A DNA stretch of 64,000 nt from Limnohabitans sp. T6-20 (GTDB taxonomy: Bacteria; Pseudomonadota; Gammaproteobacteria; Burkholderiales; Burkholderiaceae_C), in contig NZ_NERW01000002.1 of NCBI RefSeq assembly GCF_003063505.1, positions 620,001 to 684,000 of the forward strand, written 5' to 3'. Shown here in pieces: positions 43,595-53,100 of this stretch. A program made the position numbers and the translations under genes. Below the pieces are notes generated by a model. That model made no database searches. It was given only the letters and a program-made list of their open reading frames with translations, and was not told where the DNA came from. Position 1 is the first letter of the stretch. Each line of letters opens with the position of its first letter.

Positions 43595-44356
43595 TCATCG
43601 AATCATCATCCCGCCATCGGCCACGATGGTCTGGCCCGTCACATATTGCCCGGCCGGGCTGGCGAGGAACACCGCCACCCCGCCAATGTCATCCGGCTCG
43701 CCCATGCGACGCAGGGGCGTCTCGCCGTTGTACTTGGCGCTCAGCACCGGGTCCTCGTGCAGCGCCTTGGCAAAGTCGGTCTTGATCAGGCCCGGGGCGA
43801 TGCAGTTCACCCGGATGTTGTCCGGACCCCATTCCACCGCCAAGTTGCGCGCCAGCTGCATGTCGGCCGCCTTGGAGATGTTGTAGGCCCCGATGATGGC
43901 CGAGCCGTGCAGGCCGCCGATCGAGGACACGATCACGATGGCCCCGTCCTTCTTGGCTTTCATGTCGGGGTAGACCATGGTGCACAGCCAGGTGTTGGAC
44001 AGCACGTTGTTGCGCATGACTTTGTCAAACACCTCGTCGCTCATGCCTGTGGTGGGGCCGTAATAGGGGTTGGTGGCCGCGTTGCACACCAAAATGTCGA
44101 TAGGCCCCCACGCTTGGCGGGTCTGGTCGATCAGGTTTTGCAGCTGTTCCTTGCTGGAGATGCTGGCGGCAATCGCCATCGCCTCGCCGCCTGCAGCCTG
44201 GATCTCTTTGACGACCACTTCGCAGGCGTCTTGCTTGCGGCTGGACACGACGACTTTGGCGCCTTGCTTGGCCAGCTGGTGCGCGATGGATCGGCCAATG
44301 CCCCTGCTGGAGCCGGTGACGATGGCGACTTTGCCTTTGAGATTGAACAGCGACAT
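43595..44356 (-). CDS. Short-chain dehydrogenase/reductase
   Basis: The 253-residue SDR has the cofactor motif TGSSRGIG (14-21), NAA in CNAATNPYYGP, the catalytic Ser145 region (VIVSSIGGLHG) and the active-site Tyr158 and Lys162 (YNISK). It ends with FLASPAGQYVTGQTIVADGG. The NNAG-equivalent and GGM-tail suit a cytoplasmic NADP- or NAD-dependent oxidoreductase. The substrate is unknown. The ATG at 44356 is chosen over a frame reaching 44455. Confidence 0.92.
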   Translation of the reverse strand: MSLFNLKGKVAIVTGSSRGIGRSIAHQLAKQGAKVVVSSRKQDACEVVVKEIQAAGGEAMAIAASISSKEQLQNLIDQTRQAWGPIDILVCNAATNPYYGPTTGMSDEVFDKVMRNNVLSNTWLCTMVYPDMKAKKDGAIVIVSSIGGLHGSAIIGAYNISKAADMQLARNLAVEWGPDNIRVNCIAPGLIKTDFAKALHEDPVLSAKYNGETPLRRMGEPDDIGGVAVFLASPAGQYVTGQTIVADGGMMIR

Positions 44357-44463
44357 GAAACGGTCTCCTTGTTGAATGCTGGGCAGTCTGCCTGCGCACG
44401 GTGCCCGTGTCTGTCTTGCGGGTGTCACTACTGCAGGACCAAGCCTGCGCCACAATGCTGCCC

Positions 44464-45573
44464 ATGGAACAAGTTGAAGCTGTTGTGATCGGGGCCGGTG
44501 TGGTCGGTCTGGCTGTGGGGCGCGCGCTCGCGCTCTCGGGTCGCGAGGTGATAGTGCTCGAATCGGAAAACGCCATCGGCACGGGCACCAGCTCGCGCAA
44601 CAGCGAGGTCATCCATGCGGGCATTTATTACCCGGCTGGCTCGCTCAAGGCGGGCCTGTGTGTGCAGGGCAAGCAAATGCTCTACGCCTATTGCGCCGAT
44701 CGCGGCGTGGCGCACCAGCGGTTGGGTAAGCTGATCGTGGCCACAACTCCTGAGCAAGTGCTGGCGCTGGACGGCATCATGGCCAAGGCCGCCTCCAACG
44801 GCGTGCACGATTTGCAAAAACTCACGGCTGCGCAGGCCCAAGCTCTGGAGCCTGCGCTGTTTTGCGAAGCGGCGCTGCTCTCGCCCAGCACTGGGGTGAT
44901 AGACAGTCACGGCTACATGCTCGCCTTGCAAGGCGATATGGAAAACGCAGGCGGTCTGCTGGCACTGGTCTCGCCCGTGCAGCACATCGGCGTGAAGCAC
45001 GGCACCGCCACCCACCCGATCCGCGTGACCACGCAAGACGGCACCGAGCTGGCGTGCCAAGTGCTGGTCAACGCCGCTGGGCTGAGCGCCATGGCATTGG
45101 CCGAGCGCATGGACGGCCTGGACATAAGCCTCTTGCCCCAAGCCCATTACGCCAAGGGCAACTACTTCACGTTGGCGGGCAAGGCGCCGTTTTCTCGCCT
45201 GATTTACCCCGTGCCCGAAAAAGCTGGTTTGGGCGTTCACCTCACGCTCGATCTGGGCGGTCAGGCCAAGTTCGGCCCGGATGTGCAGTGGGTCGACGAC
45301 CCCGCTGACTTGCAGGTCGACCCGCGCCGAGGTGACGCCTTTTATGCCGAGGTGCGCAAGTACTGGCCTGACATGGCTGACGGTGCCCTGCAGCCCGGTT
45401 ACGCAGGCATGCGGCCCAAGATCAATGCGCCGCACGAAGCGGCGGCGGACTTCATGATCCAAGGCCCCGCCGATCATGGCGTGCCGGGCTTGGTGAACCT
45501 GCTGGGCATCGAATCGCCGGGCCTCACGAGTTCGCTGGCGATTGCGCAAGAGGTCTGCGCCCGGCTGGGCTGA
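44464..45573 (+). CDS. FAD-dependent oxidoreductase (L-2-hydroxyglutarate oxidase-like)
   Basis: The 369-residue flavoprotein of the DAO family starts with the dinucleotide motif [16 protein letters not shown] (8-23) and the ELVLE-like [28 protein letters not shown]. It ends with [21 protein letters not shown]. This layout matches the LhgO/YgaF group (L-2-hydroxyglutarate oxidation). The ATG at 44464 is preferred; ATG 44455 is also in frame. It diverges from the SDR gene. Confidence 0.9.
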   Translation: MEQVEAVVIGAGVVGLAVGRALALSGREVIVLESENAIGTGTSSRNSEVIHAGIYYPAGSLKAGLCVQGKQMLYAYCADRGVAHQRLGKLIVATTPEQVLALDGIMAKAASNGVHDLQKLTAAQAQALEPALFCEAALLSPSTGVIDSHGYMLALQGDMENAGGLLALVSPVQHIGVKHGTATHPIRVTTQDGTELACQVLVNAAGLSAMALAERMDGLDISLLPQAHYAKGNYFTLAGKAPFSRLIYPVPEKAGLGVHLTLDLGGQAKFGPDVQWVDDPADLQVDPRRGDAFYAEVRKYWPDMADGALQPGYAGMRPKINAPHEAAADFMIQGPADHGVPGLVNLLGIESPGLTSSLAIAQEVCARLG

Positions 45574-45622
45574 TCGCTTGTGAGACAGCGCAGGCTCCGG
45601 CGTGCACCTATGCTGCACTGGA

Positions 45623-45646
45623 TCGCCGCGAGAGCGCGGCTCCCAC
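45623..45646 (-). repeat. REP-like palindrome, left partner of an inverted pair
   Basis: On the minus strand GTGGGAG-CCGCG-CTCT-CGCGG-CGA. It shares the GTGGGAG head with the copy at 45671-45695 and lies in the opposite orientation 24 nt away. Confidence 0.75.
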
Positions 45647-45670
45647 TAAGACAAGGCCATTGTCCAACGT

Positions 45671-45695
45671 GTGGGAGCGACGCCCTCGTCGCGAA
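45671..45695 (+). repeat. REP-like palindrome, right partner of an inverted pair
   Basis: GTGGGAGCGACG-CCCT-CGTCGC-GAA. The stem GCGACG/CGTCGC matches the copy at 48470-48494, with compensating changes there (GCGAGC/GCTCGC). The inverted pair with 45623-45646 has the form of a REPIN. Confidence 0.78.
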
Positions 45696-45726
45696 GACAC
45701 CATGATCCACCAGCCCCATTTTTCGC

Positions 45727-46545
45727 ATGCACCCTCTGGACGAAGCCATTGACCTGAAAGCCTCAGAGCGTCAGGACTTGCCCCACGAATTCACGGGCGC
45801 GACCCACTCAGCCTACGCCAACATGATTGGGCCCTTTGGCGGCACCACTTCAGCGCAGTTGCTGCAGTCGGCCATGCTGCACCCCGAGCGCCTGGGCGAA
45901 CCCGTGGCCCTGACGGTCAACTTTGCGGCTCCGGTGGCCGATGGCGAGATCCGTTTTGTGGCGCGGCCCGTGCGCACCAACCGCTCTACCCAGCACTGGA
46001 TCATTGAAGCCCACCAGACGGAAGGCGTGGTGGCCACGGCCACAGCCGTGTTTGCCGTGAGGCGCGAAACCTGGTCTGACGTGGAGGCCGTGATGCCCGT
46101 CAACGTGCCCGAGCCCGATGCCGTGCCCCGCATGCCCGTCAAAGGCATGCCCGCCTGGCCGCAGCGCTACGACATGCGCTTTGTCGAAGGCGCGTTCCCC
46201 GCTGCCTTTGACGAGCTGGAGCAAGCCCATTCGCGCTCTACCTTGTGGGTGCGCGACGAGCCCGAGCGGGCGATGGACTTTGCCTCATTGGTCGCCATCA
46301 GCGACAGCTTCTTCCCGCGCATCTACATCCGCCGCCGTCGCCGCGCCTTGATTGGCACGGTGTCCCTCACCACCTATTTCCACGCCGACAGCGCCTTGCT
46401 GGCGCAGGTTGGCACGCGCCATGTGCTGGGTGTGGCCAAGGCACTCAACTACCGCCACGGCTACTTTGACCAGACCGGCGAGTTGTGGAGCCCCGAAGGT
46501 CAGCTGCTGGCGAGCACGCACCAGCTGGTGTACTTCAAGGATTAA
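45727..46545 (+). CDS. Acyl-CoA thioesterase (TesB/4HBT-like double hotdog)
   Basis: The 272-residue protein has the double-hotdog form of the TesB-like group. One half is FTGATHSAYANMIGPFGGTTSAQLLQSAMLHPERLG with TVNFAAPVADGEIRFVARPVR. The other is LVAISDSFFPRIYIRRRRR with LTTYFHADSALLAQVGTRHVLG. Such enzymes hydrolyse acyl-CoA to the free acid and CoA. It follows the REP pair. No clear SD is seen; the ATG at 45727 is the first in frame with homology. Confidence 0.87.
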   Translation: MHPLDEAIDLKASERQDLPHEFTGATHSAYANMIGPFGGTTSAQLLQSAMLHPERLGEPVALTVNFAAPVADGEIRFVARPVRTNRSTQHWIIEAHQTEGVVATATAVFAVRRETWSDVEAVMPVNVPEPDAVPRMPVKGMPAWPQRYDMRFVEGAFPAAFDELEQAHSRSTLWVRDEPERAMDFASLVAISDSFFPRIYIRRRRRALIGTVSLTTYFHADSALLAQVGTRHVLGVAKALNYRHGYFDQTGELWSPEGQLLASTHQLVYFKD

Positions 46546-46549
46546 GCGC

Positions 46550-47593
46550 TCAGCGCTTCATCTGCTGTAAAGCACTCGCCACCTCGGTCACCAGTGCCGG
46601 GCCTTTGTAGATGAGACCTGTGTAAATCTGAACCACGTCAGCCCCGGCTTCGATTTTCGAGATCGCGTCATGCCCGCTCAGGATGCCGCCTACGCCGATG
46701 ATGGGGAAATCTTTGCCCAGGGCAACGCGCAGGCCGCGGATCACGCGGTTGCTGCCTTCGAGCACGGGCGAACCGGACAGGCCACCCATTTCTTCGGCAT
46801 GCGGCAGGCCGCTCACGGCTTCGCGGGCGAGGGTGGTGTTGGTGGCGATGACGCCGTCCATGCCGTGTTTTTGCAAGGTGGCAGCGATCACGCCCACTTG
46901 CGTTTCGTCCAGATCGGGCGCGATTTTCAGGAACATGGGCACGCGGCGGCCGTGTTCGGCGGCCAGTTCTTCGCGCCGCGCCACCAGTGCGCCCAGCAGG
47001 CCGTCGAGCGCTTCGTCGCTTTGCAGGGCGCGCAGGTTTTTGGTGTTGGGACTGGAGATGTTCACCGTCACATAGTCGGCATGGGGGTACACGCCTGCCA
47101 GTGCGATCAAATAATCGTCGGTGGCGTTTTCAATGGGTGTGGCGGCGTTTTTGCCGATGTTCAGGCCCAGCAGGCGGCCCTGTTGGCGGAACTTGGAGCG
47201 CTTGACGTTGGCGATGAAGGCGTCCAGCCCGTCGTTGTTGAAGCCCAGGCGGTTGATCAGGGCTTGCGCTTCGGGCAGGCGGAACATGCGCGGCTTGGGG
47301 TTGCCCGGCTGCGCCTTGGGCGTCACGGTGCCCACTTCGACAAAGCCAAAACCCATGGCGCCCAGGCCGTCGATGCAGCGGGCGTTTTTGTCCAGACCCG
47401 CAGCCAGACCCACCCGGTTAGGAAAGTGCAAACCCGCCAAAGTGACGGGTTGCGCCACAAAGGGCTGGCGGTAGACGCGGTCGAGCGGGGTGTTTTGGGT
47501 GCGGGCCAGGCCCTCGATGGTCAGTTCATGGGCCTCTTCGGGGTCCATCTTGAACAAAAAGGAGCGGGCGAGGGCATAAGGGATCAGGGACAT
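46550..47593 (-). CDS. pyrD: Dihydroorotate dehydrogenase (quinone)
   Basis: The 347-residue class 2 enzyme oxidises dihydroorotate to orotate at the inner membrane using quinone. It has the N-terminal helix of the class ([22 protein letters not shown]), [46 protein letters not shown] with the catalytic Ser, and the FMN-binding [33 protein letters not shown]. The ATG at 47593 fits the family start. Confidence 0.97.
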   Translation of the reverse strand: MSLIPYALARSFLFKMDPEEAHELTIEGLARTQNTPLDRVYRQPFVAQPVTLAGLHFPNRVGLAAGLDKNARCIDGLGAMGFGFVEVGTVTPKAQPGNPKPRMFRLPEAQALINRLGFNNDGLDAFIANVKRSKFRQQGRLLGLNIGKNAATPIENATDDYLIALAGVYPHADYVTVNISSPNTKNLRALQSDEALDGLLGALVARREELAAEHGRRVPMFLKIAPDLDETQVGVIAATLQKHGMDGVIATNTTLAREAVSGLPHAEEMGGLSGSPVLEGSNRVIRGLRVALGKDFPIIGVGGILSGHDAISKIEAGADVVQIYTGLIYKGPALVTEVASALQQMKR

Positions 47594-47685
47594 TGGATAA
47601 TTCCGGCCAGCAAAGGCTTTGAAGACATTGGCTCCGATTGTCTCAAACCCCGGCGTACTTTTATTTTTTACCCAGACCCGACCCC

Positions 47686-48357
47686 ATGACACAAGACGAA
47701 CTCAAAGCCCTGGTGGGCCAAGCCGCCCTGAAATACGTTGTTCCCGGCGAGATCGTCGGCGTGGGCACCGGCTCCACGGTCAACAAATTCATCGATGCGC
47801 TGGCCACGATGAAAGACCAGATCAAGGGCGCGGTGTCCAGCTCCGAAGCCTCTACTGTGCGCCTCAAGGCCTTGGGCATTCCGGTGTTCGACAGCAACGA
47901 GGTCGAGAGCCTGTCGGTCTACATCGACGGCGCGGACGAGATCGACCACCAAGGCCACATGGTCAAGGGCGGCGGCGCGGCGTTGACCCGCGAAAAAATC
48001 GTGGCGGCTCAGAGCAAGCAGTTTGTTTGCATCGCCGACGAGAGCAAGTTGGTCGATGCCCTGGGCGCTTTCCCGCTGCCGGTCGAAGTCATCCCCATGG
48101 CCACGGCCCGCGTGATGCGCCAGTTTGCGGCCATGGGTGGCACAGCAGTAGTCCGCCAGAAAGACGGCCAGCCGCTGGTGACCGACAACGGCCAGCACAT
48201 CGTGGACGTGAAGGGCCTGAAGATCACAGACCCGGTGGCCTTTGAGACCCAAGTCAGCCAGTGGCCCGGTGTGGTCACGGTGGGGGTGTTTGCGCTGCAA
48301 AAAGCGCAGGTGTGCCTTCTGGGCACATCGGATGGTGTGAAGACACTGAATTTTTAA
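47686..48357 (+). CDS. rpiA: Ribose-5-phosphate isomerase A
   Basis: The 223-residue enzyme interconverts ribose-5-phosphate and ribulose-5-phosphate. Motifs are [46 protein letters not shown], and [15 protein letters not shown]. The start at 47686 follows a short gap from the divergent pyrD gene. Confidence 0.97.
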   Translation: MTQDELKALVGQAALKYVVPGEIVGVGTGSTVNKFIDALATMKDQIKGAVSSSEASTVRLKALGIPVFDSNEVESLSVYIDGADEIDHQGHMVKGGGAALTREKIVAAQSKQFVCIADESKLVDALGAFPLPVEVIPMATARVMRQFAAMGGTAVVRQKDGQPLVTDNGQHIVDVKGLKITDPVAFETQVSQWPGVVTVGVFALQKAQVCLLGTSDGVKTLNF

Positions 48358-48397
48358 ATCACCCGATCCCTTGTGGGAGGCCGGGGGCAGGTCTTTC

Positions 48398-48421
48398 GTG
48401 GGAGGCCGCCCCTGCGGCCGA
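48398..48421 (+). repeat. REP-like palindrome, left partner of a second inverted pair
   Basis: GTGGGAGGCCGC-CCCT-GCGGCC-GA. A partial copy of the head (GTGGGAGGCCGG) lies 25 bp upstream. It differs from 39697-39720 by a T-A to C-G stem exchange. Confidence 0.75.
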
Positions 48422-48469
48422 AGGGTGGTTCAGGTGCTTGGCTTGAACAGAGCACGCTCGGCACAACCA

Positions 48470-48494
48470 TTCGCGAGCAGGGGCTCGCTCCCAC
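48470..48494 (-). repeat. REP-like palindrome, right partner of the second inverted pair
   Basis: On the minus strand GTGGGAGCGAGC-CCCT-GCTCGC-GAA. It is inverted relative to 48398-48421 with 48 nt between them. Confidence 0.75.
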
Positions 48495-48552
48495 ATCCGT
48501 GCGGTTGGTTGCGCCAACTGTCGGCGGCTTCAGCCCCGACATGGGTGTTCAA

Positions 48553-50088
48553 TCAGACCAGCCGCTGCCGCAGTTCGGTTTTCAGCACCTTGCCGTAATT
48601 GTTTTTCGGCAGGCTGCTCACCACTTCGTAGCGCTTGGGCCGCTTGAAGCGGGCTATTTCTTGCAGGCACAGCGCATCGAGCGCCGCCGTGTCGAGCGTG
48701 TGCCCGGCTTGGGGCACCACAAAGGCCACGACCACCTCGCCCCATTCGGCATCGGGTGCGCCCACCACGGCCACTTCGGCCACGCCTGGTGCGTGCAGCA
48801 GCACTTCTTCGATTTCGCGGGGGTAGATGTTGGAGCCGCCACTGATGATCAGGTCTTTGCTGCGGTCTTTCAGGGTCAAAAAGCCGTCGGCGTCCAGGCA
48901 GCCCATGTCGCCCGTGAACAGCCAGCCGTTTTGAATGGCGCTGGCCGTAGCTTCGGGGTTGCGCCAATAACCGGCCATGACACTGTCGCCTTGAATCAGC
49001 ACTTCGCCCACGTCGCCCAGTGGCAGGTCTTGCCCTTGCGCATCGGTCACGCGGATGCGCACCGGCGTTTGCGCCACGCCCACCGTGGCCAGGCGTGCCA
49101 GATGGCGTGGGTGTGCCGTGTCTTGCAGGTGCTGGCGCGAGAGGGCGGTGCCTACCATGGGGCTTTCGCCTTGGCCGTAAATCTGTACAAAACGCGGCCC
49201 CATGACACGCAGCGCCCGCTGGATGTCGGCCGCGTACATGGGCGCACCGCCATAGACCACGGTTTTGAATGACCGGCCGCAGGCTTGCACGGACAATCCG
49301 TCCGCCTCGGCATGGTCCACCAGGCGCTTGACGATGGTGGGCGCGGCAAACAGCGACAGCGGCCCGAGCTGCTGGCCCAGCGCAAACAGCTCGGCCGGTT
49401 CGAACCCGCCCGAAGGCGGCACCATGTGCCGGGCCCCCGCCATCAGGTGGGGAATGGCGTAGATGCCCGCGCCGTGCGACATGGGCGCGGCATACGCGAT
49501 GCAGTCTAGCGGGGCCACCGCATCGACATCGGTGAAATACGCCAGCCCCATGGTCATGAGGTTGCGGTGGGTGATCATCACGCCCTTGGGCCTGCCGGTG
49601 GTGCCGCTGGTGTAGAACAGCCAAGCCAGGTCGTCGGCGCGGCGCTCGGTGATGGGCGTAGCAAGAGGTGATGCTGGCAACTGCCACAGCGCATCGGCTT
49701 CGGCGCTGTCCACGTCGATGACGCGCTCCACCCCGGTGAGGTTTTCACCGGTGTCGCTGGTGATGTCACTCGTCACAAAGGCCCAGCGCGCCTGGGCGTT
49801 GTCGATGATCCATTGCGCCTCGCGCACATGCAGTTTGGCGTTGATGGGCACCACCGCCAGCCCGGCCCACCAGGCTCCGAACAACACCTCCAGATAGCGC
49901 ACATGGTTGCGCATGAACAGCGCCACCCGGTCGCCCGGCTGCAACCCTGCCACCTGAAACTTTGCCGCCAAATGCTGGCAGCGCTGCGCCCACTGGCCAT
50001 GCGTGGCCACGACTTGGGTGCCGTTCAGGATGGCGGGGTTGTGCGCGGCCATGCGGGCCTGGCGTTGCAGCAAATGGGCGAGGTTCAA
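48553..50088 (-). CDS. Acyl-CoA synthetase (AMP-dependent)
   Basis: The 511-residue ligase activates a carboxylic acid to its CoA ester through an acyl-AMP. It has the AMP-binding motif FYTSGTTGRPKGVMITHRN (158-176), the A5 region VQIYGQGESPM and the A8 hinge DMGCLDADGFLTLKDRSKDLIISGGSNIYPREIEEVL. The catalytic Lys is at the C-terminus in PKNNYGKVLKTEL. The acid substrate is unknown (fatty or aromatic). It lies close to other acyl-CoA genes but in its own unit. Confidence 0.93.
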   Translation of the reverse strand: MNLAHLLQRQARMAAHNPAILNGTQVVATHGQWAQRCQHLAAKFQVAGLQPGDRVALFMRNHVRYLEVLFGAWWAGLAVVPINAKLHVREAQWIIDNAQARWAFVTSDITSDTGENLTGVERVIDVDSAEADALWQLPASPLATPITERRADDLAWLFYTSGTTGRPKGVMITHRNLMTMGLAYFTDVDAVAPLDCIAYAAPMSHGAGIYAIPHLMAGARHMVPPSGGFEPAELFALGQQLGPLSLFAAPTIVKRLVDHAEADGLSVQACGRSFKTVVYGGAPMYAADIQRALRVMGPRFVQIYGQGESPMVGTALSRQHLQDTAHPRHLARLATVGVAQTPVRIRVTDAQGQDLPLGDVGEVLIQGDSVMAGYWRNPEATASAIQNGWLFTGDMGCLDADGFLTLKDRSKDLIISGGSNIYPREIEEVLLHAPGVAEVAVVGAPDAEWGEVVVAFVVPQAGHTLDTAALDALCLQEIARFKRPKRYEVVSSLPKNNYGKVLKTELRQRLV

Positions 50089-50157
50089 TTCAATGTCTCC
50101 AGCAAAAGGGCCGCTATTTTGACCCTGACAGTTGCGTGCAGTTGTAGGTCGGTGGCT

Positions 50158-51327
50158 TCAGGCCTGACATTGCGGGCTTTTGCGCAGCAGCAAGCGCAAA
50201 TCCGGCCCCACGCGATCCACCGCATGAAAGGCCAGCTGCACCGCACCACTCAGCTCGGTGAGGGCTGGCAAATTGGCCAGACCTTGCCCCGGGCCGAGCA
50301 GTTGCGGGGCCAGATAGACCAAAAACTCGTCCACCAGCCCTTCGCGAATGAACGAGCCGTTGAGCTTGTGCCCGGCTTCGACATGCAGTTCGTTGATCTC
50401 GCGCCGGGCCAGGTCGCGCAGCATGGCCGCCAGATCGACCTTGCCACCGGGGCCGGGGCAGTCGATCACGGTCACGCCGCGTGCGGTCAGCGCGGCACGT
50501 TTGTCCAGGTTTTCGGATGTGGCGGCGGTGTAGATCCAGATCTGCCGGGCCTGGTCGCCCGTGCCTTGCGTGTCCAGCAGCTTGGCGCTCAGGGGCATGT
50601 CCAGGCGGCTGTCCACCACCACCAGGTGCGGCTGGCGCGGGGAGTCCACACCGCGCACATTGAGCAGCGGATCGTCTTCGAGCACGGTACCGATGCCGGT
50701 CAGGATGGCACAGGCCCTGGCGCGCCAGGCGTGGCCGTCGGTGCGGGCGGGGGCGCTGGTGATCCACTGGCTCTGGCCGTTTTGCAAGGCGGTTTGCCCG
50801 TCGAGCGAGGCGGCCATCTTCATGCGCACCCAGGGCAGGCCGCGCTCCATGCGGCTGAAAAAGCCGATGTTCAGCTCACGCGCCTGCACGGCGATGTCGC
50901 TTTGCGGGGGCAGGGTTTCGGTCTGCACGCCGGCTGCCGCCAGCCTGGCCATGCCCTGGCCTGCCACTTTGGGGTTGGTGTCGGTCATGGCCGACACCAC
51001 GCGTCCAATGCCGGCAGCGGCCAACGCATCGCAGCAAGGCCCGGTGCGGCCCTGGTGGGCGCAGGGCTCCAGTGTGACCCAAGCGGTGGCCCCTTGAACG
51101 CTGTGCCCGCGTGCGGCGGCATCGCGCAGCGCCATGATTTCGGCGTGCGGGCCGCCTGCGCGCTGGGTGTGACCTTCGCCCAGCACGGTGCCATCGGCGG
51201 CGGTGATCACGCAGCCCACACGGGGGTTGGGCGAGGTCAGCCACAGGCCTTGGGCGGCCAGTTCGAGGGCGCGGTGCAGGGGGGATGGGCCCGTAGGGTG
51301 TGCAGCAGCAGGCAAGGATGAAGTCAC
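50158..51327 (-). CDS. ribD: Bifunctional riboflavin biosynthesis deaminase/reductase RibD
   Basis: The 389-residue RibD performs steps two and three of riboflavin synthesis. The N-terminal deaminase has zinc ligands in GPHAEIMAL (His61, Glu63) and EPCAHQGRTGPC (Cys89, Cys98). The C-terminal reductase has KMAASLDGQTAL and EAGHKLNGSFI. The GTG at 51327 is the best start; the open frame runs to 51498 through part of pilV and has no similarity there. It follows pilV by 22 bp. Confidence 0.94.
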   Translation of the reverse strand: MTSSLPAAAHPTGPSPLHRALELAAQGLWLTSPNPRVGCVITAADGTVLGEGHTQRAGGPHAEIMALRDAAARGHSVQGATAWVTLEPCAHQGRTGPCCDALAAAGIGRVVSAMTDTNPKVAGQGMARLAAAGVQTETLPPQSDIAVQARELNIGFFSRMERGLPWVRMKMAASLDGQTALQNGQSQWITSAPARTDGHAWRARACAILTGIGTVLEDDPLLNVRGVDSPRQPHLVVVDSRLDMPLSAKLLDTQGTGDQARQIWIYTAATSENLDKRAALTARGVTVIDCPGPGGKVDLAAMLRDLARREINELHVEAGHKLNGSFIREGLVDEFLVYLAPQLLGPGQGLANLPALTELSGAVQLAFHAVDRVGPDLRLLLRKSPQCQA

Positions 51328-51349
51328 AGTGAAAATCAGAAATATCGGA

Positions 51350-51838
51350 TCAAGGCAAGGATACGCCAACCCAGGCGGGCACCTGGTCGCGGCTGCTGTG
51401 CAAAACCAGTTGGCCGGTGCCCTGCGCTGAGGTCCCGTTGGGTCCGGATGCCTGGGCCCGCCCCACTGCAGGCCATTGCACACGGACTTCGATGTCAAGC
51501 AGCGCCAACTCAGCGCGTGGGTGCAATTGGCTTTGCAGTGTGTAGCGGGTGCCCTGAACTGTCACCACCTGGTTCATTTCGCACAGCGCCCGACCGGATT
51601 GGAGACATTCCATCGCATCCGACCCCAAGGCTTGGGCCACCGTGTGTTGCCTGGTGTCGCTGGCCGTTTGCAGCGCATGCAGCGTCAAACGGGTGGCACC
51701 CGCCAAGCCAATGCCCAGCACGGCCGAGGCCACCAAGGCTTCGATCAGGGCCATGCCTCGGGTGTGCCGATAGGCTTGCAGGTGCGCGAAAACCCGGCTT
51801 CGACGTCCTGCTCGCGGGTGGGTTTTGGGGTGGTTCAC
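51350..51838 (-). CDS. pilV: Type IV pilus minor pilin PilV-like
   Basis: The 162-residue protein has a class III-type prepilin leader ending RG, then MALIEALVASAVLGIGLAG (Glu at +5). The C-terminal part is a small, beta-rich pilin head. The start is the GTG at 51838, with GGAGG 7 nt upstream and a 4-bp overlap with the upstream stop. An ATG at 51856 is less likely. Minor pilins prime pilus assembly. Confidence 0.88.
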   Translation of the reverse strand: MNHPKTHPRAGRRSRVFAHLQAYRHTRGMALIEALVASAVLGIGLAGATRLTLHALQTASDTRQHTVAQALGSDAMECLQSGRALCEMNQVVTVQGTRYTLQSQLHPRAELALLDIEVRVQWPAVGRAQASGPNGTSAQGTGQLVLHSSRDQVPAWVGVSLP

Positions 51839-53100
51839 CGCACGCCCTCCCGCCAACTACCGGCCACCCGCTGGACCTGGCTGGCGTCCATGCCCACGGG
51901 CCAGGCCAACTGATAAGCGGCAGGCGAATAGGTGCGGGCCTGAATGTGGCTGCCGCTTTGCAAGTCGGGCAGGCCGGATTCGACCACCAACTGGCCTTCG
52001 ATGTTGCCCGCCCGCCAGGCCCGTGCTTTGTCGTCTTGGCATTGCGTTTGCAGCACCACCGTGCCCAGAATGCGCACCCCGCTGGCGATGCTGGGGCAGC
52101 GCAGGCCACATGCGGTGGCCGAAAACACCAGCAGCACAGGCGCTTCAGCTTGGCCCAGGTTTTGAGTCCAGCTTGCCGGGCTGTCGACCCAGTAGACGCT
52201 TCGGGGTGGCTGGCTTTGGGCGTGCAGACCATTGCGCTCTTGCGCGTCCGACCACGCCTTGACCTGTGCCGGCGTGATGTCGCCCAGCACATTGCTCCAG
52301 GCGCTGGAAGTGCAAGGCGCGCGGGGCAAGGCGGCGGCGGGCCCGGTCAAGCTGCCGCCACCCGGCCGGTGTTCGGGCAACAAGGCCAGGCAGTTCAGGC
52401 GCTCGGCAGCCGAAATCACGCCATTGCCGTTTTTGTCGGGCAGCCAGAAACTGTGCACGGCATCGCCTGCAGGCGTGCCGCTGCAGGCCGAGCCTTTTTT
52501 GCTCAAAGGGCAGACCGTGACCGCCGCATCTGCGGCGGGCGATACGCAACCATTGACCACCAAAGCGGCTGTGCTGGCACCTTTGGGGGCGGGTGCCACC
52601 GTGGGCAAAAAGACGCTGCCTTTCACCTGCGCTTGGGCTTGTTGGCCTGTGATCTCGGCCGAGGCGTGCAGCTCGGTCACATGGGGCGATGCCAACAGAT
52701 CACGCACCGCCAGCACATGCAGCGCCGCATGGCCCATGCCCGGATGTGCCGGTGGCGACATGGGGCTGCATTGCCAGCGCGGCCCCGGGTAGCCTGCAGG
52801 GCAGGGCGCGCTGCGGGCGGTTTGCCAAAAAGTGGCGGCTTGCGGTGGGTTGGCGTTGTATGACCTGGCCAACTCGGCCCGGCCCCATGCCAGTGCTGCT
52901 TCGGCCGCCAAGTGTGCCTGCGTGGCGTGGCTTTGGTTGTTGCTGGCCAAGCGGTCGACCCATACGCTGCGTGAGCTGTAAAAACTGGCCAGACTGGCCA
53001 GCATGACCAGGGTGATGGCCACCAGCAAGGTGATGGCCCCGCTTTGCACCTGGGCTTGCATTTTGGCTTGTGGCTCGCGGCACAACAGAAGGCGACTCAT
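51835..53100 (-). CDS. pilX: Type IV pilus PilX-like minor pilin with long head
   Basis: The 421-residue protein has a PilX-type hydrophobic N-terminus, GAITLLVAITLVMLASLASFY (21-41), without Glu at +5. A head follows that is about twice the usual PilX size. It has four Cys pairs. An EF-hand-like loop DKNGNGVISAAE lies at 222-233. The ATG at 53100 overlaps the pilW stop by 4 bp; the frame open to 53319 overlaps pilW and is not used. Confidence 0.82.
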   Translation of the reverse strand: MSRLLLCREPQAKMQAQVQSGAITLLVAITLVMLASLASFYSSRSVWVDRLASNNQSHATQAHLAAEAALAWGRAELARSYNANPPQAATFWQTARSAPCPAGYPGPRWQCSPMSPPAHPGMGHAALHVLAVRDLLASPHVTELHASAEITGQQAQAQVKGSVFLPTVAPAPKGASTAALVVNGCVSPAADAAVTVCPLSKKGSACSGTPAGDAVHSFWLPDKNGNGVISAAERLNCLALLPEHRPGGGSLTGPAAALPRAPCTSSAWSNVLGDITPAQVKAWSDAQERNGLHAQSQPPRSVYWVDSPASWTQNLGQAEAPVLLVFSATACGLRCPSIASGVRILGTVVLQTQCQDDKARAWRAGNIEGQLVVESGLPDLQSGSHIQARTYSPAAYQLAWPVGMDASQVQRVAGSWREGVR

